A DNA stretch of 43,749 nucleotides from Burkholderiales bacterium (lineage in GTDB: Bacteria > Pseudomonadota > Gammaproteobacteria > Burkholderiales > SG8-41). Positions 1 through 7,085 of this stretch are shown here, one piece after another. Numbering within the stretch: position 1 is the first letter of the stretch; each line of letters opens with the position of its first letter. Under the pieces are notes generated by a model. The model ran no database searches. It saw nothing but the letters and a program-made list of their open reading frames with translations, and was not told where the DNA came from. The position numbers and the translations under genes were made by a program. The stretch lies in contig JAIETP010000043.1 of NCBI GenBank assembly GCA_019744975.1, forward strand, positions 1 through 43,749. The letters run 5' to 3'.

Positions 1-627
1 AACAGCTTTACGCCCATCAGCCTGATGGCGCTGTCCGACTACGTGCTGACGGTACATCCCTCCCTGCCGGCACGGACACCAAAAGAACTGCTGGCCCTGG
101 CCAGGACAAAGCCCGGCGCGCTGACCTATGCCTCCAGCGGAAATCTGGGCGGGCCGCATCTTGCGGGCGAACTGATCAACCTGATGGGTGGCGTGAAAAT
201 CCTCCACGTGCCGTACAAAGGCAACGGCCCGGCAGCGATCGCGCTGCTGACCGGCGAAAGCGCGATGATGTTCGGCAGCGGGCCCTCGGTGATCCCGCAC
301 GTCAACAACAACAGGCTGCGTGCGATCGCGACCACGGGAAAAAAACGCACGATTCCCGAACTTCCGGCGATGACCGAACTGCTGCCCGGCTACGAAGTGA
401 CTCAGTGGTACGGCATTCTCGTGCCAAGCGGCGTGCCGAAAGAAATCGTCGACCGTCTGAACAAGGAAATGGTGCGCGCGATCGCCAATCCCAGGATCGC
501 CGACATGTTCGTCAAACTCGGGACCCAGCCCGTTTCGACGTCGTCGGAGGAATTCGCGGCGTTCATCAAGTCGGAACAGGTGAAATACGCAAAAGTGATC
601 AAGGAAGCCGGCATCAAGGCCGACTGA
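1..627 (+). CDS. Bug-family TTT periplasmic substrate-binding receptor (5' end outside window)
   Basis: This is the C-terminal two thirds of a Bug receptor, the periplasmic solute-binding component of tripartite tricarboxylate transporters. The reading frame is open from base 1, so the gene starts upstream and the first internal ATG (base 25) is not its start. Family landmarks visible are the LTYASSGNLGGPHLAGEL segment, the VPYKGNGPAAIALLTGE segment (the usual VPYKG carboxylate-binding loop), and the C-terminal SEEFAAFIKSEQVKYAKVIKEAGI tail split here by its helices. Family members bind organic acids or other small carboxylates, but the ligand cannot be read from sequence. The stop lies 21 nt before the first DGLP gene, so the receptor is probably the first visible gene of the operon that ends with the UGSC selenoprotein. 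No TctA/TctB membrane genes are in the window. Confidence 0.93.
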   Translation, partial: NSFTPISLMALSDYVLTVHPSLPARTPKELLALARTKPGALTYASSGNLGGPHLAGELINLMGGVKILHVPYKGNGPAAIALLTGESAMMFGSGPSVIPHVNNNRLRAIATTGKKRTIPELPAMTELLPGYEVTQWYGILVPSGVPKEIVDRLNKEMVRAIANPRIADMFVKLGTQPVSTSSEEFAAFIKSEQVKYAKVIKEAGIKAD

Positions 628-648
628 GATCAAAGTTAACCACCTCGC

Positions 649-1668
649 ATGAACACCCCGGTCGATGAGTTCGAGTTTTTCCTGGAAAAGCAGTGGTCGG
701 ACGGGCTGCCGGTGGTCACGCCGACCGAGGCTCGCGTGCAACAAATGCTCACCGGCACCCGCCGCAGCCCCGACGAAGTGATCGGCAACATTCCGCCGGC
801 GATGGAACCAGCGACGGTACGTACCGTCGCCATCCATGCGGTAATGGCCGGCTGCAGGCCGGAATACCTGCCCGTGGTGATCGGCGGCATCTCGCTGATG
901 CTCCGCGAAGAATTCAACCTGAACGGGGTGCAGGGCACGATGCACGGCGTGGCGCCGCTGATGATGGTCAACGGCCCCCATGCACAGCGTATCGGCCTGC
1001 ACGGCGGCAACGGCTGCTTCGGCCCGGGATTCCGCGCCAATGCCACCATCGGCCGCGCCATCCGCCTGATGCTCACCAATCTTGGCGGCGGCATTCCGGG
1101 AGTCGGCTCTGCCACGGTATTCTCGACGCCGCTGCGCTACACCGCCTGCCTCGCCGAAAACACTGAACGCAGCCCCTGGGAGACCATCGCGTGTTCACGG
1201 GGTTATGCCGGGGACGACAATGTCATCACCTGCGCGATGGTGGAGAGTCCGCGGCTCTGCTACGACGATGTAAGCCAGGAACCGCAACGCCTTCTCACCG
1301 GCATCGCCGACTCGATGGCTGCAATGAGTTCGTGGAACATGCATGTGCGCTCCGACATGGTCGTGGCGATGAGTCCGGAGCAGGCAACCATCTGCGCAAA
1401 GGCCGGCATGAGCCGTGCCGATGTACATGCCCGACTGCGCGAACTGGCAGGCCGCCGGGTCGGAAATCTGAAAAACGGCGGCAACTGGCGCCGCGAACGG
1501 GCATTGAAGATCAACATAAACCCCGACGATGACGACTGCTTTGTTCCCGTCATCAAGGATGAACGTGATCTTCATCTCATCGTGGCCGGCGGTTGGGGAC
1601 CCCTGACCGCGGTATGTCATGGCTGGGGCGGTGGCAGTCGTGCCGTCCACGGCAGCTATGCGGTCTGA
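649..1668 (+). CDS. DGLP-motif protein, first tandem copy; putative partner of UGSC selenoprotein
   Basis: A 339-residue protein of a family I recognise only by its association with UGSC selenoproteins; no biochemical function is known to me. There is no signal peptide, so it is probably cytoplasmic. Visible landmarks are SDGLPVVTPT near residue 17, IPPAMEPATVRTVAIHAVMAGCRPEYLPVV near 49 (broken here by its MAGC cysteine), MVNGP, then RANATIGRAIRLM, CLAENTERSPWE, and a C-terminal VAGGWGP segment. Many cysteines and glycines are conserved with the next gene. The following gene is a near-duplicate, and the two are separated by 38 nt. The same family appears as a separate gene at 32280-33314 and as the C-terminal domain of the selenoprotein at 33830-35569. 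The start ATG at 649 gives the same N-terminus as the duplicate, although no strong ribosome site precedes it. Confidence 0.9.
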   Translation: MNTPVDEFEFFLEKQWSDGLPVVTPTEARVQQMLTGTRRSPDEVIGNIPPAMEPATVRTVAIHAVMAGCRPEYLPVVIGGISLMLREEFNLNGVQGTMHGVAPLMMVNGPHAQRIGLHGGNGCFGPGFRANATIGRAIRLMLTNLGGGIPGVGSATVFSTPLRYTACLAENTERSPWETIACSRGYAGDDNVITCAMVESPRLCYDDVSQEPQRLLTGIADSMAAMSSWNMHVRSDMVVAMSPEQATICAKAGMSRADVHARLRELAGRRVGNLKNGGNWRRERALKININPDDDDCFVPVIKDERDLHLIVAGGWGPLTAVCHGWGGGSRAVHGSYAV

Positions 1669-1706
1669 ACGCTTTCCCCGCAACTACCAGAAAATGGAAT
1701 AGAGGC

Positions 1707-2732
1707 ATGAACGCTCCCGTCGACGAATTCGAATTTTTCCTGGAGAAACAGTGGTCTGACGGACTGCCCGTGGTTACACCAACCCAGGCCCGCGTACAGC
1801 AGATGCTGGCCGGTACACGCCGCGATCCCGAAGAATTGATCGGGACCATTCCACCGGCGATGGAGCCCGCCACCGTGCGCACCGTCGCCATCCATGCGGT
1901 AATGGCCGGCTGCAAACCCGAATATCTGCCGGTCGTGCTTGGCGGCATCTCGCTGATGCTGCGCGAGGAATTCAACATGAACGGCGTGCAGGGCACGATG
2001 CACGGCGTCGCCCCGCTGATGATCGTCAACGGGCCTTACGCGCAGAAAATCGGTCTGCACGGCGGCAACGGCTGCTTCGGGCCGAGTTTCCGGGCCAATG
2101 CCACCATCGGCCGCGCCATCCGCCTGATGATGCTGAATCTTGGCGGCGGTATCGCCGGCATCGCCTCGGCAACCATCTTTGCCACACCCATGCGTTATAC
2201 AGCCTGCATCACCGAAAACGCTGAACGCAGCCCCTGGGAAACGCTGGCCTGCTCCAAGGGATATGCCGTCACCGACAATGTGATCACCTGCGCGATGGTG
2301 GAAAGCCCGCGCTTATGCTTTGACGACGTCAGCCAGGAACCGCAGCGCCTGCTCAACGGCATCGCCGACTCCATGGTGGCCATGGGCTCCTGGAACATGC
2401 ACGCGCAGTCGGACATGGTGGTGGCGATGGGACCGCAGCACGCAACGATCTGCGCGGAAGCCGGCATGAGCCGCGCCGATGTCCACGCCAGGCTCTGCGA
2501 ACTCGCGGGGCGCCGGGTGCGCGACCTGAAAAACGGCGGCAACTGGCGCCGCGAGCGGGCACTGGGCTTCCCGATCAAGGTCAATCCGGACGACGATGAC
2601 TTTTTTATACCCGCGATCAAGGATCCGAAAGACTTGCAACTGATCGTCGCAGGCGGCTGGGGTCCCTGCACCGCAGTCTGCCATGGCTGGAGCGGCGGTA
2701 GCCGCGCCGTGCACGGCAGCTACGAGATTTGA
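1707..2732 (+). CDS. DGLP-motif protein, second tandem copy; putative partner of UGSC selenoprotein
   Basis: A 341-residue paralogue of the preceding gene, by eye roughly four fifths identical along its whole length, so this is a tandem duplication that has had time to diverge. The open frame extends upstream to 1593, but the ATG at 1707 (MNAPVDEFEFFLEKQ) matches the start of the first copy and is preceded by AGAGG. Conserved elements are SDGLPVVTPT, the MAGCKPEYLPVV segment, IVNGP, RANATIGRAIRLM and VAGGWGP. The divergences cluster near the end (for example GFPIKVNPDDDDFF against NINPDDDDCF). The UGSC selenoprotein gene begins 34 nt downstream, indicating co-transcription. Function is inferred only from association: a subunit or partner of the selenoenzyme. 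Two copies may form a heteromer or serve different substrates. Confidence 0.9.
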   Translation: MNAPVDEFEFFLEKQWSDGLPVVTPTQARVQQMLAGTRRDPEELIGTIPPAMEPATVRTVAIHAVMAGCKPEYLPVVLGGISLMLREEFNMNGVQGTMHGVAPLMIVNGPYAQKIGLHGGNGCFGPSFRANATIGRAIRLMMLNLGGGIAGIASATIFATPMRYTACITENAERSPWETLACSKGYAVTDNVITCAMVESPRLCFDDVSQEPQRLLNGIADSMVAMGSWNMHAQSDMVVAMGPQHATICAEAGMSRADVHARLCELAGRRVRDLKNGGNWRRERALGFPIKVNPDDDDFFIPAIKDPKDLQLIVAGGWGPCTAVCHGWSGGSRAVHGSYEI

Positions 2733-2766
2733 ACTACCCAATCTGCAATAAACCAGGAGAAACGCC

Positions 2767-3297
2767 ATGAGTGAAGCACTCGGATTCATCGACCCCACCG
2801 CAGGCGGCGGCAAAAGCAGGATCGCGCTCGCCCCCCGACCGATGGACCTTGCCGGCAAGGTCGTCGGCCTGCTCGACAACACCAAGGAACAGGGCACACT
2901 GATCCTTGAAACCCTGGGCACCGCACTGCGCGAGCGTTACGGCGTGGCGCGCGTGGTCCTACGCAGCAAGGAACACTATTCCAAGCCGGCGACTGGCGCA
3001 TTGATTGATGACATGGCGAAAGAGGTGCAGGTGGCGATTGCCGCCGTTGGTGGGTGAGGGTCATGCACGTTGTGCAGTGTGCACGACACCATAGAATTTG
3101 AAAAACGCGGCATCCCGTCCACGGTCATCATCACGCAGGCATTCAGGAACGCGGCGGTATTCCAGTTCAAGGGCAAGGGGATGGATGGCCACCCGTATAT
3201 TGAAATGCCGCATCCGATCAGCAACCTGAAGCCGGATGAAATGAAAGAACTCACCCTGCGTTTTGTTGATCAGGTGGTCAAACAGATCACCGCCTGA
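2767..3297 (+). CDS. UGSC-family selenoprotein (in-frame TGA = Sec at 3055-3057)
   Basis: Translated conventionally, this gene stops at the TGA at 3055-3057. The frame continues past it without another stop to TGA 3295-3297, giving 176 residues with selenocysteine at residue 97. The readthrough sequence is GGUGSCTLCSVHD (U = Sec), the defining motif of the UGSC family, with Cys at 100 and 103. The Sec-x-x-Cys spacing resembles redox-active CxxC motifs. Before Sec the protein has KVVGLLDNTKEQG near residue 33; after it comes RGIPSTVIITQAF, which is alike in the other two UGSC proteins. A hairpin sits 11 nt after the TGA. The start has a good AGGAG site (2755-2759). The gene follows two DGLP genes in the same direction. 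A natural fusion at 33830-35569 indicates direct cooperation with DGLP proteins. The reaction and substrate are unknown. Automatic annotation would truncate or split this gene. Confidence 0.93.
3069..3087 (+). promoter_or_regulatory. bacterial SECIS-like hairpin for the UGSC gene at 2767
   Basis: Eight base pairs (GTTGTGCA with TGCACGAC, one G-U wobble) close a GTG loop. The stem begins 12 nt after the Sec TGA and the loop GU is 20-21 nt after it, within the range where SelB-binding loops of bacterial SECIS elements lie. An alternative longer stem (3060-3068 with 3079-3087, one A-C mismatch) is also possible. The other two Sec genes have hairpins at the same distance. Confidence 0.7.
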
Positions 3298-3318
3298 CAT
3301 CACGCTTGAAGCCTGCTT

Positions 3319-3347
3319 GAAAGCCGCACTTTAGCAGCGCGGCTTTC
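3319..3347. terminator. stem-loop between convergent genes, possible terminator
   Basis: A perfect 9-bp stem (GAAAGCCGC / GCGGCTTTC) with an 11-nt loop lies 21 nt after the UGSC stop codon and 35 nt beyond the end of ettA. It is followed by an AT-rich run rather than a clean T tract, so it may be a weak or bidirectional terminator. Confidence 0.5.
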
Positions 3348-3350
3348 AAA

Positions 3351-3382
3351 AATATTTAATTAAATCAAATACTTATTGATAT
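3351..3382 (+). repeat. AT-rich dispersed intergenic element, copy 1
   Basis: This is the most divergent of five copies of an AT-rich element of about 35 bp (others near 28447, 37462, 40061 and 42301). It shares the AAATCAAATA core and abuts the TAG stop codon of ettA on the other strand. Confidence 0.55.
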
Positions 3383-5047
3383 CTAACCTTTCAGCGGCTT
3401 GAACCGCAGGCGTTTGGGTTTGGCGCCCTCTTCACCCAGACGTTTGCGTTTATCAGCTTCGTATTCCTGATAGTTGCCGGAGAAAAACACCGCCTGCGAA
3501 TCGCCTTCGAAGGCGAGGATGTGGGTGGCAATGCGATCAAGGAACCAGCGATCGTGCGAGATCACCAGCACGCAGCCGGCGAATTCGAGCAGGGCATCTT
3601 CCAGTGCGCGCAGGGTTTCGACGTCGATGTCATTGGACGGTTCGTCGAGCAGCAGCACATTGGCGCCGGTCAGCAGCGTATGCGCCAGATGCAGCCGGCC
3701 ACGTTCACCGCCGGAGAGTGTGCCGACTTTTTTCTGCTGATCCTGGCCCTTGAAATTGAAACGGCCGAGGTAGGCGCGTGACGGCATTTCAAATTTGCCG
3801 ACGTTGATGATGTCGAGCCCGCCGGAAATCGCCTCCCAAGCCGTCTTGTCATCGGGCAGTGATTCGCGTGACTGATCGACCATCGCCAGTTTCACCGTCG
3901 AGCCGATGACGATCTCGCCGGAGTCCGGCTTTTCCTTGCCGGCAATCATGCGGAAGATGGTTGATTTACCCGCGCCGTTGGGGCCGATGATGCCGACGAT
4001 GGCACCCGGCGGAATCGCGAAGGACAGTTTGTCGATCAACAGGCGATCACCGTAACCCTTGGACACGTTTTTGAATTCGATGACCTGCTCACCGAGGCGA
4101 TCGGCCACCGGTATGAAAATTTCCTGGGTCTCGGTGCGTTTCTGGTAATCGAAGGACGACAGTTCCTCAAAACGCGCAATACGCGCCTTGGACTTGGCCT
4201 GGCGGCCCTTGGCATTCTGGCGCACCCACTCCAGTTCCTTTTTCAGCGCCTTCTGCCGCGCTGATTCGGTCGCCTCTTCCTTCTGCAGTCGGTCTTCCTT
4301 CTGCTCCAGCCAGGAACTGTAATTGCCTTTCCACGGAATGCCGTGGCCGCGGTCGAGTTCGAGAATCCACTCGGCGGCATTGTCGAGAAAATAACGGTCA
4401 TGGGTCACCGCGACCACGGTGCCGGGGAAACGGTGCAGGAACTGTTCCAGCCAGTCGACACTTTCGGCATCGAGATGGTTGGTCGGTTCATCGAGCAGCA
4501 GCATGTCCGGTTTGGACAGCAGCAGCCGGCACAAGGCAACGCGGCGTTTTTCACCGCCCGACAGATTGCCGATTTTCGCTTCCCAGGGCGGCAGGCGCAG
4601 CGCATCAGCGGCGATTTCGAGTTGATGCGTGGTGTCCGCGCCGGCATTGGCAATCAGCGCTTCGTATTTCGCCTGCTCTGCGGCCAGCTTGTCAAAATCC
4701 GCATCGGGCTCGGCATAGGCGGCGTAGATTTCATCGAGTTTTTTCTGCGCGTCGAAAACTTCGCCGAGGCCTTCCTGCACCGCCTCGCGCACCGTCTGTT
4801 CGGCATTCAACTGCGGTTCCTGCGGCAGAAAACCGATGTTCAGGTTCGGCATCGGTGTCGCTTCGCCGTCGAATTCCTTGTCGACGCCGGCCATGATTTT
4901 GAGCAGGCTGGACTTGCCCGAGCCGTTCATGCCGAGCACGCCGATCTTGGCGCCGGGAAAAAACGACAGTGAAATGTCCTTGAGAATGACACGTTTGGGC
5001 GGCACGACGCGGCTCACCCGATTCATCGTAAATACGTACTGGGCCAT
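3383..5047 (-). CDS. ettA: energy-dependent translational throttle protein EttA (ABC-F ATPase)
   Basis: A 554-residue ABC-F protein with no membrane segments. EttA binds the ribosomal E site and gates the first elongation step according to the ATP/ADP ratio. Two ABC cassettes are visible: Walker A GMNGSGKSS (residues 39-47) with signature LSGGEKRR, and Walker A GPNGAGKST with signature LSGGERGR, both with LLLDEPTNHLD or LLLDEPSNDID Walker B/switch regions. The linker carries the charged WLEQKEDRLQKEEATESARQ helix typical of EttA. The length matches the family norm of about 555. The frame is open further upstream, but MAQYVFTMNRVSR at 5047 is the canonical EttA N-terminus. The gene stands alone between convergent locus A and a divergently transcribed gene. 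Confidence 0.97.
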   Translation of the reverse strand: MAQYVFTMNRVSRVVPPKRVILKDISLSFFPGAKIGVLGMNGSGKSSLLKIMAGVDKEFDGEATPMPNLNIGFLPQEPQLNAEQTVREAVQEGLGEVFDAQKKLDEIYAAYAEPDADFDKLAAEQAKYEALIANAGADTTHQLEIAADALRLPPWEAKIGNLSGGEKRRVALCRLLLSKPDMLLLDEPTNHLDAESVDWLEQFLHRFPGTVVAVTHDRYFLDNAAEWILELDRGHGIPWKGNYSSWLEQKEDRLQKEEATESARQKALKKELEWVRQNAKGRQAKSKARIARFEELSSFDYQKRTETQEIFIPVADRLGEQVIEFKNVSKGYGDRLLIDKLSFAIPPGAIVGIIGPNGAGKSTIFRMIAGKEKPDSGEIVIGSTVKLAMVDQSRESLPDDKTAWEAISGGLDIINVGKFEMPSRAYLGRFNFKGQDQQKKVGTLSGGERGRLHLAHTLLTGANVLLLDEPSNDIDVETLRALEDALLEFAGCVLVISHDRWFLDRIATHILAFEGDSQAVFFSGNYQEYEADKRKRLGEEGAKPKRLRFKPLKG

Positions 5048-5186
5048 GTTGCGGATTTCCGGAAAAGAAGTTGCGAAGAACCGCGAGGATAGCCGAAAAC
5101 GGCGGGATGCCGGGCATGCGCGCACAAGTCATGGATAATGCGGGCTTTCCGTCACCTTTTCTCCTCAACCTCCACGGATCTTCCGC

Positions 5187-5933
5187 ATGTCTATGGTCAG
5201 TCCCTGGCTCACCCTCGGTTACGTCATTCCCCACCTTTACACCGACATGGACGCCTACCAGTTCTATCGCGTCGCCCCGGACGGCATGATGCTGGTGACC
5301 ACGGGTCTGAATCTGAAGGAATACAGCCTCGCCGCGGTCGAAACCGAATTGCCGGCGCTGTGGCGCGCCTTCGACATGTTGAAGCACAAGAAAGTCGATC
5401 GCATCGCGCTGAGCGGCGTGCCGGTCGCTTCAGTACTGGGCCGCAAAAAAATGCGCGAAATCCTCGACGAAGGCGCCCAGCGCACCGGCATCCCCTGCGA
5501 CACCGACCTCGAAGCCCACATCGCCACGCTGCAGCACTTCGGCGTGACCAAACTGGCACTGGCCACGCGCTGGCCGGAAAACGTCAACAACGCGCTGACC
5601 GCCTATCTCAAGGAAGCAGGTATCGAAGTCGTGTCCCTGCGCGCCCGCGGCCGCAACCTCGACCAGAACAAGATCTCCAGCCCGCTCGCCGACCATGAAC
5701 TCGCGCTGGAACTCGGCCGCGCCGCACTCGCCGCCGCGCCCGAAGCCCAGGCGTTGCTGCTGCCCGGCGGGTTGTGGTTTGCGATCCACGCGGTGCCGAT
5801 CCTCGAAGCGGAGTTTGGCAAACCGGTGCTGCTCAATATCACCTCCACCACGCGCACGGCGCTCGCCGCGGCGCCGCAGCCGCTGAAGATCAGGCCGGAT
5901 GCGAAGTGGGGGAAGGTGATGGCGGAGTGTTGA
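5187..5933 (+). CDS. Asp/Glu racemase-fold protein (maleate isomerase/arylmalonate decarboxylase-like) without the usual catalytic cysteines
   Basis: A 248-residue protein whose layout resembles the maleate cis-trans isomerase and arylmalonate decarboxylase branch of the Asp/Glu racemase superfamily: two alpha/beta lobes, KVDRIALSGVPVAS at the end of lobe 1 and ALLLPGGLWFAI at the end of lobe 2. In characterised members these two loops carry the catalytic cysteine(s). Here the equivalent positions read SGVPVAS (about residues 76-82) and LPGGLW (about 192-197) with no cysteine; the only nearby cysteine is in GIPCDTD (about 104). It may be a non-catalytic binding protein or use another chemistry. 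It is divergent from ettA and has no close operon partner. The fold assignment is moderately secure and the function is not. Confidence 0.75.
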   Translation: MSMVSPWLTLGYVIPHLYTDMDAYQFYRVAPDGMMLVTTGLNLKEYSLAAVETELPALWRAFDMLKHKKVDRIALSGVPVASVLGRKKMREILDEGAQRTGIPCDTDLEAHIATLQHFGVTKLALATRWPENVNNALTAYLKEAGIEVVSLRARGRNLDQNKISSPLADHELALELGRAALAAAPEAQALLLPGGLWFAIHAVPILEAEFGKPVLLNITSTTRTALAAAPQPLKIRPDAKWGKVMAEC

Positions 5934-5983
5934 GTTGCACCGCCAGTCGCGTTATTGCGGGTTTCTCCGGAAAAAATTCGACT

Positions 5984-6019
5984 CCGGTGCATTCAGTAAT
6001 CACAAAGTGATGGCACCGG
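5984..6019. terminator. interrupted hairpin between convergent genes
   Basis: Outer arms CCGGTGC / GCACCGG (7 bp) enclose an inner ATCAC-AAA-GTGAT hairpin. The structure lies in the 177-base gap between two convergent genes, so transcription termination is the simplest role. No T tract follows on either strand. Confidence 0.35.
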
Positions 6020-6110
6020 CAAGAAAGCGTTGCCGGACGGCATGTTGCCGCGACCCTGGCTGGCGGTTGGCGTGGCCGGGACTTGAATAAATCCACTCCG
6101 GTGCTCTTGG

Positions 6111-7085
6111 CTAGGCCTGCGCGCGGTCGAGCAGTGTCAGGCGCCACATCTCGCGGCTATAGCGCTCATAGTCATAACCGGTGGCGGAATGAATGGTGCA
6201 GCGATTGTCCCAGGCCACGATATCGCCGGGCTGCCAGCACCATTTCACCGTGTATTCCGGCCCGGTGATCGCGGGCAGCAGACTTCGGAGTATCTGAACG
6301 CTTTCGTGCTCGGTGCCTTCCAGATCGCAAACGTCCAGCACGTCCGGCGCGATGTCCTGGCCTTTTGGCAGGATGGCGCAGGTGGAGGAATTCAGGCCAT
6401 AGAGCGCCGGCTCGCCACTGACCGGATGTTTCAGGACGATGGGCACCCGGTTCGGCGGATTGGCTGCCCGCTGCGCCGGCGTCAGGATCGGATAGTCCGG
6501 CGAGTAGGTGTTGATCTTCTTGTCGTGATGGGCCAGCGAGCACACCGCTTCCAGCCCGTCCAGCTTCGCCTTGGTCGCGCCGTCCAGCCGCTGGTAGGCC
6601 GCGCGCATGTCGGCGAACAGTGTCTCGCCGCCTTCGTCGGGCGCAATCCTGCAATGAAAGACCGAGCCGATGGGAGGGTGCTTGCGGAATGTGGAGTCCG
6701 TGTGCCAGACCGGGCGGCGGGTTTCCGGGTTATAGCGGATGTCGTCATCGGTGCGCAGCTGCGGCACCCGCGACAGGGAAGCCTTCAGTTTGCCCGCCCC
6801 GTCACGGATGTTGCCGATGCGCATGATGGGAAAACCTTTGACTGACTTGTCTTCGCGGGCAGTCATGCCCTCGTATTCCACCGCGCCAAAAACCTCGGAC
6901 CAGGCGACCAGTTCTTCCGGCGGGATGGCGGCCAGATCGTTGCCGCGGACAGCCAGCAGGCCGCCCTGGCGGGTCCACAGGTCATAGGCTTCGCGCTGGA
7001 AGTTTGCGTCTTTCAGGTCGCGGCGGCTGACGCCTTCAATCATCACGCCGAAATCGCCGTTCAGAGGGCTGGTCTTGTGCTGCAT
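6111..7085 (-). CDS. TauD/TfdA-family Fe(II)/2-oxoglutarate-dependent dioxygenase
   Basis: A 324-residue cytoplasmic non-haem iron dioxygenase. The facial triad is visible as WHTDSTF (His128, Asp130) and CTIHSATG (His299), and Arg315 in the REMWRLTLL segment is placed to bind the 2-oxoglutarate carboxylate. Family members hydroxylate sulfonates, aryloxyalkanoates, carnitine-like or other small acids, often releasing a leaving group. The substrate here cannot be assigned; the motifs do not single out taurine. The first 25 bases overlap the 3' end of the CoA-transferase gene upstream, so the two are surely co-transcribed and probably act in one catabolic route with the lyase at 8443. Confidence 0.9.
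   Translation of the reverse strand: MQHKTSPLNGDFGVMIEGVSRRDLKDANFQREAYDLWTRQGGLLAVRGNDLAAIPPEELVAWSEVFGAVEYEGMTAREDKSVKGFPIMRIGNIRDGAGKLKASLSRVPQLRTDDDIRYNPETRRPVWHTDSTFRKHPPIGSVFHCRIAPDEGGETLFADMRAAYQRLDGATKAKLDGLEAVCSLAHHDKKINTYSPDYPILTPAQRAANPPNRVPIVLKHPVSGEPALYGLNSSTCAILPKGQDIAPDVLDVCDLEGTEHESVQILRSLLPAITGPEYTVKWCWQPGDIVAWDNRCTIHSATGYDYERYSREMWRLTLLDRAQA

Noticed and set aside
3070-3297. Separate 75-residue gene downstream of the TGA at 3055
   Set aside because: It is the C-terminal half of the UGSC selenoprotein in the same frame; it lacks its own ribosome site.
2767-3297. Alternative genetic code in which TGA is always a sense codon
   Set aside because: Many genes in the window (for example those ending at 627, 2732 and 20213) stop properly at TGA, so the readthrough is specific to the UGSC genes.
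3319-3347. Strong rho-independent terminator
   Set aside because: The stem is good but there is no proper T tract after it on either strand; it is kept only as a possible terminator.
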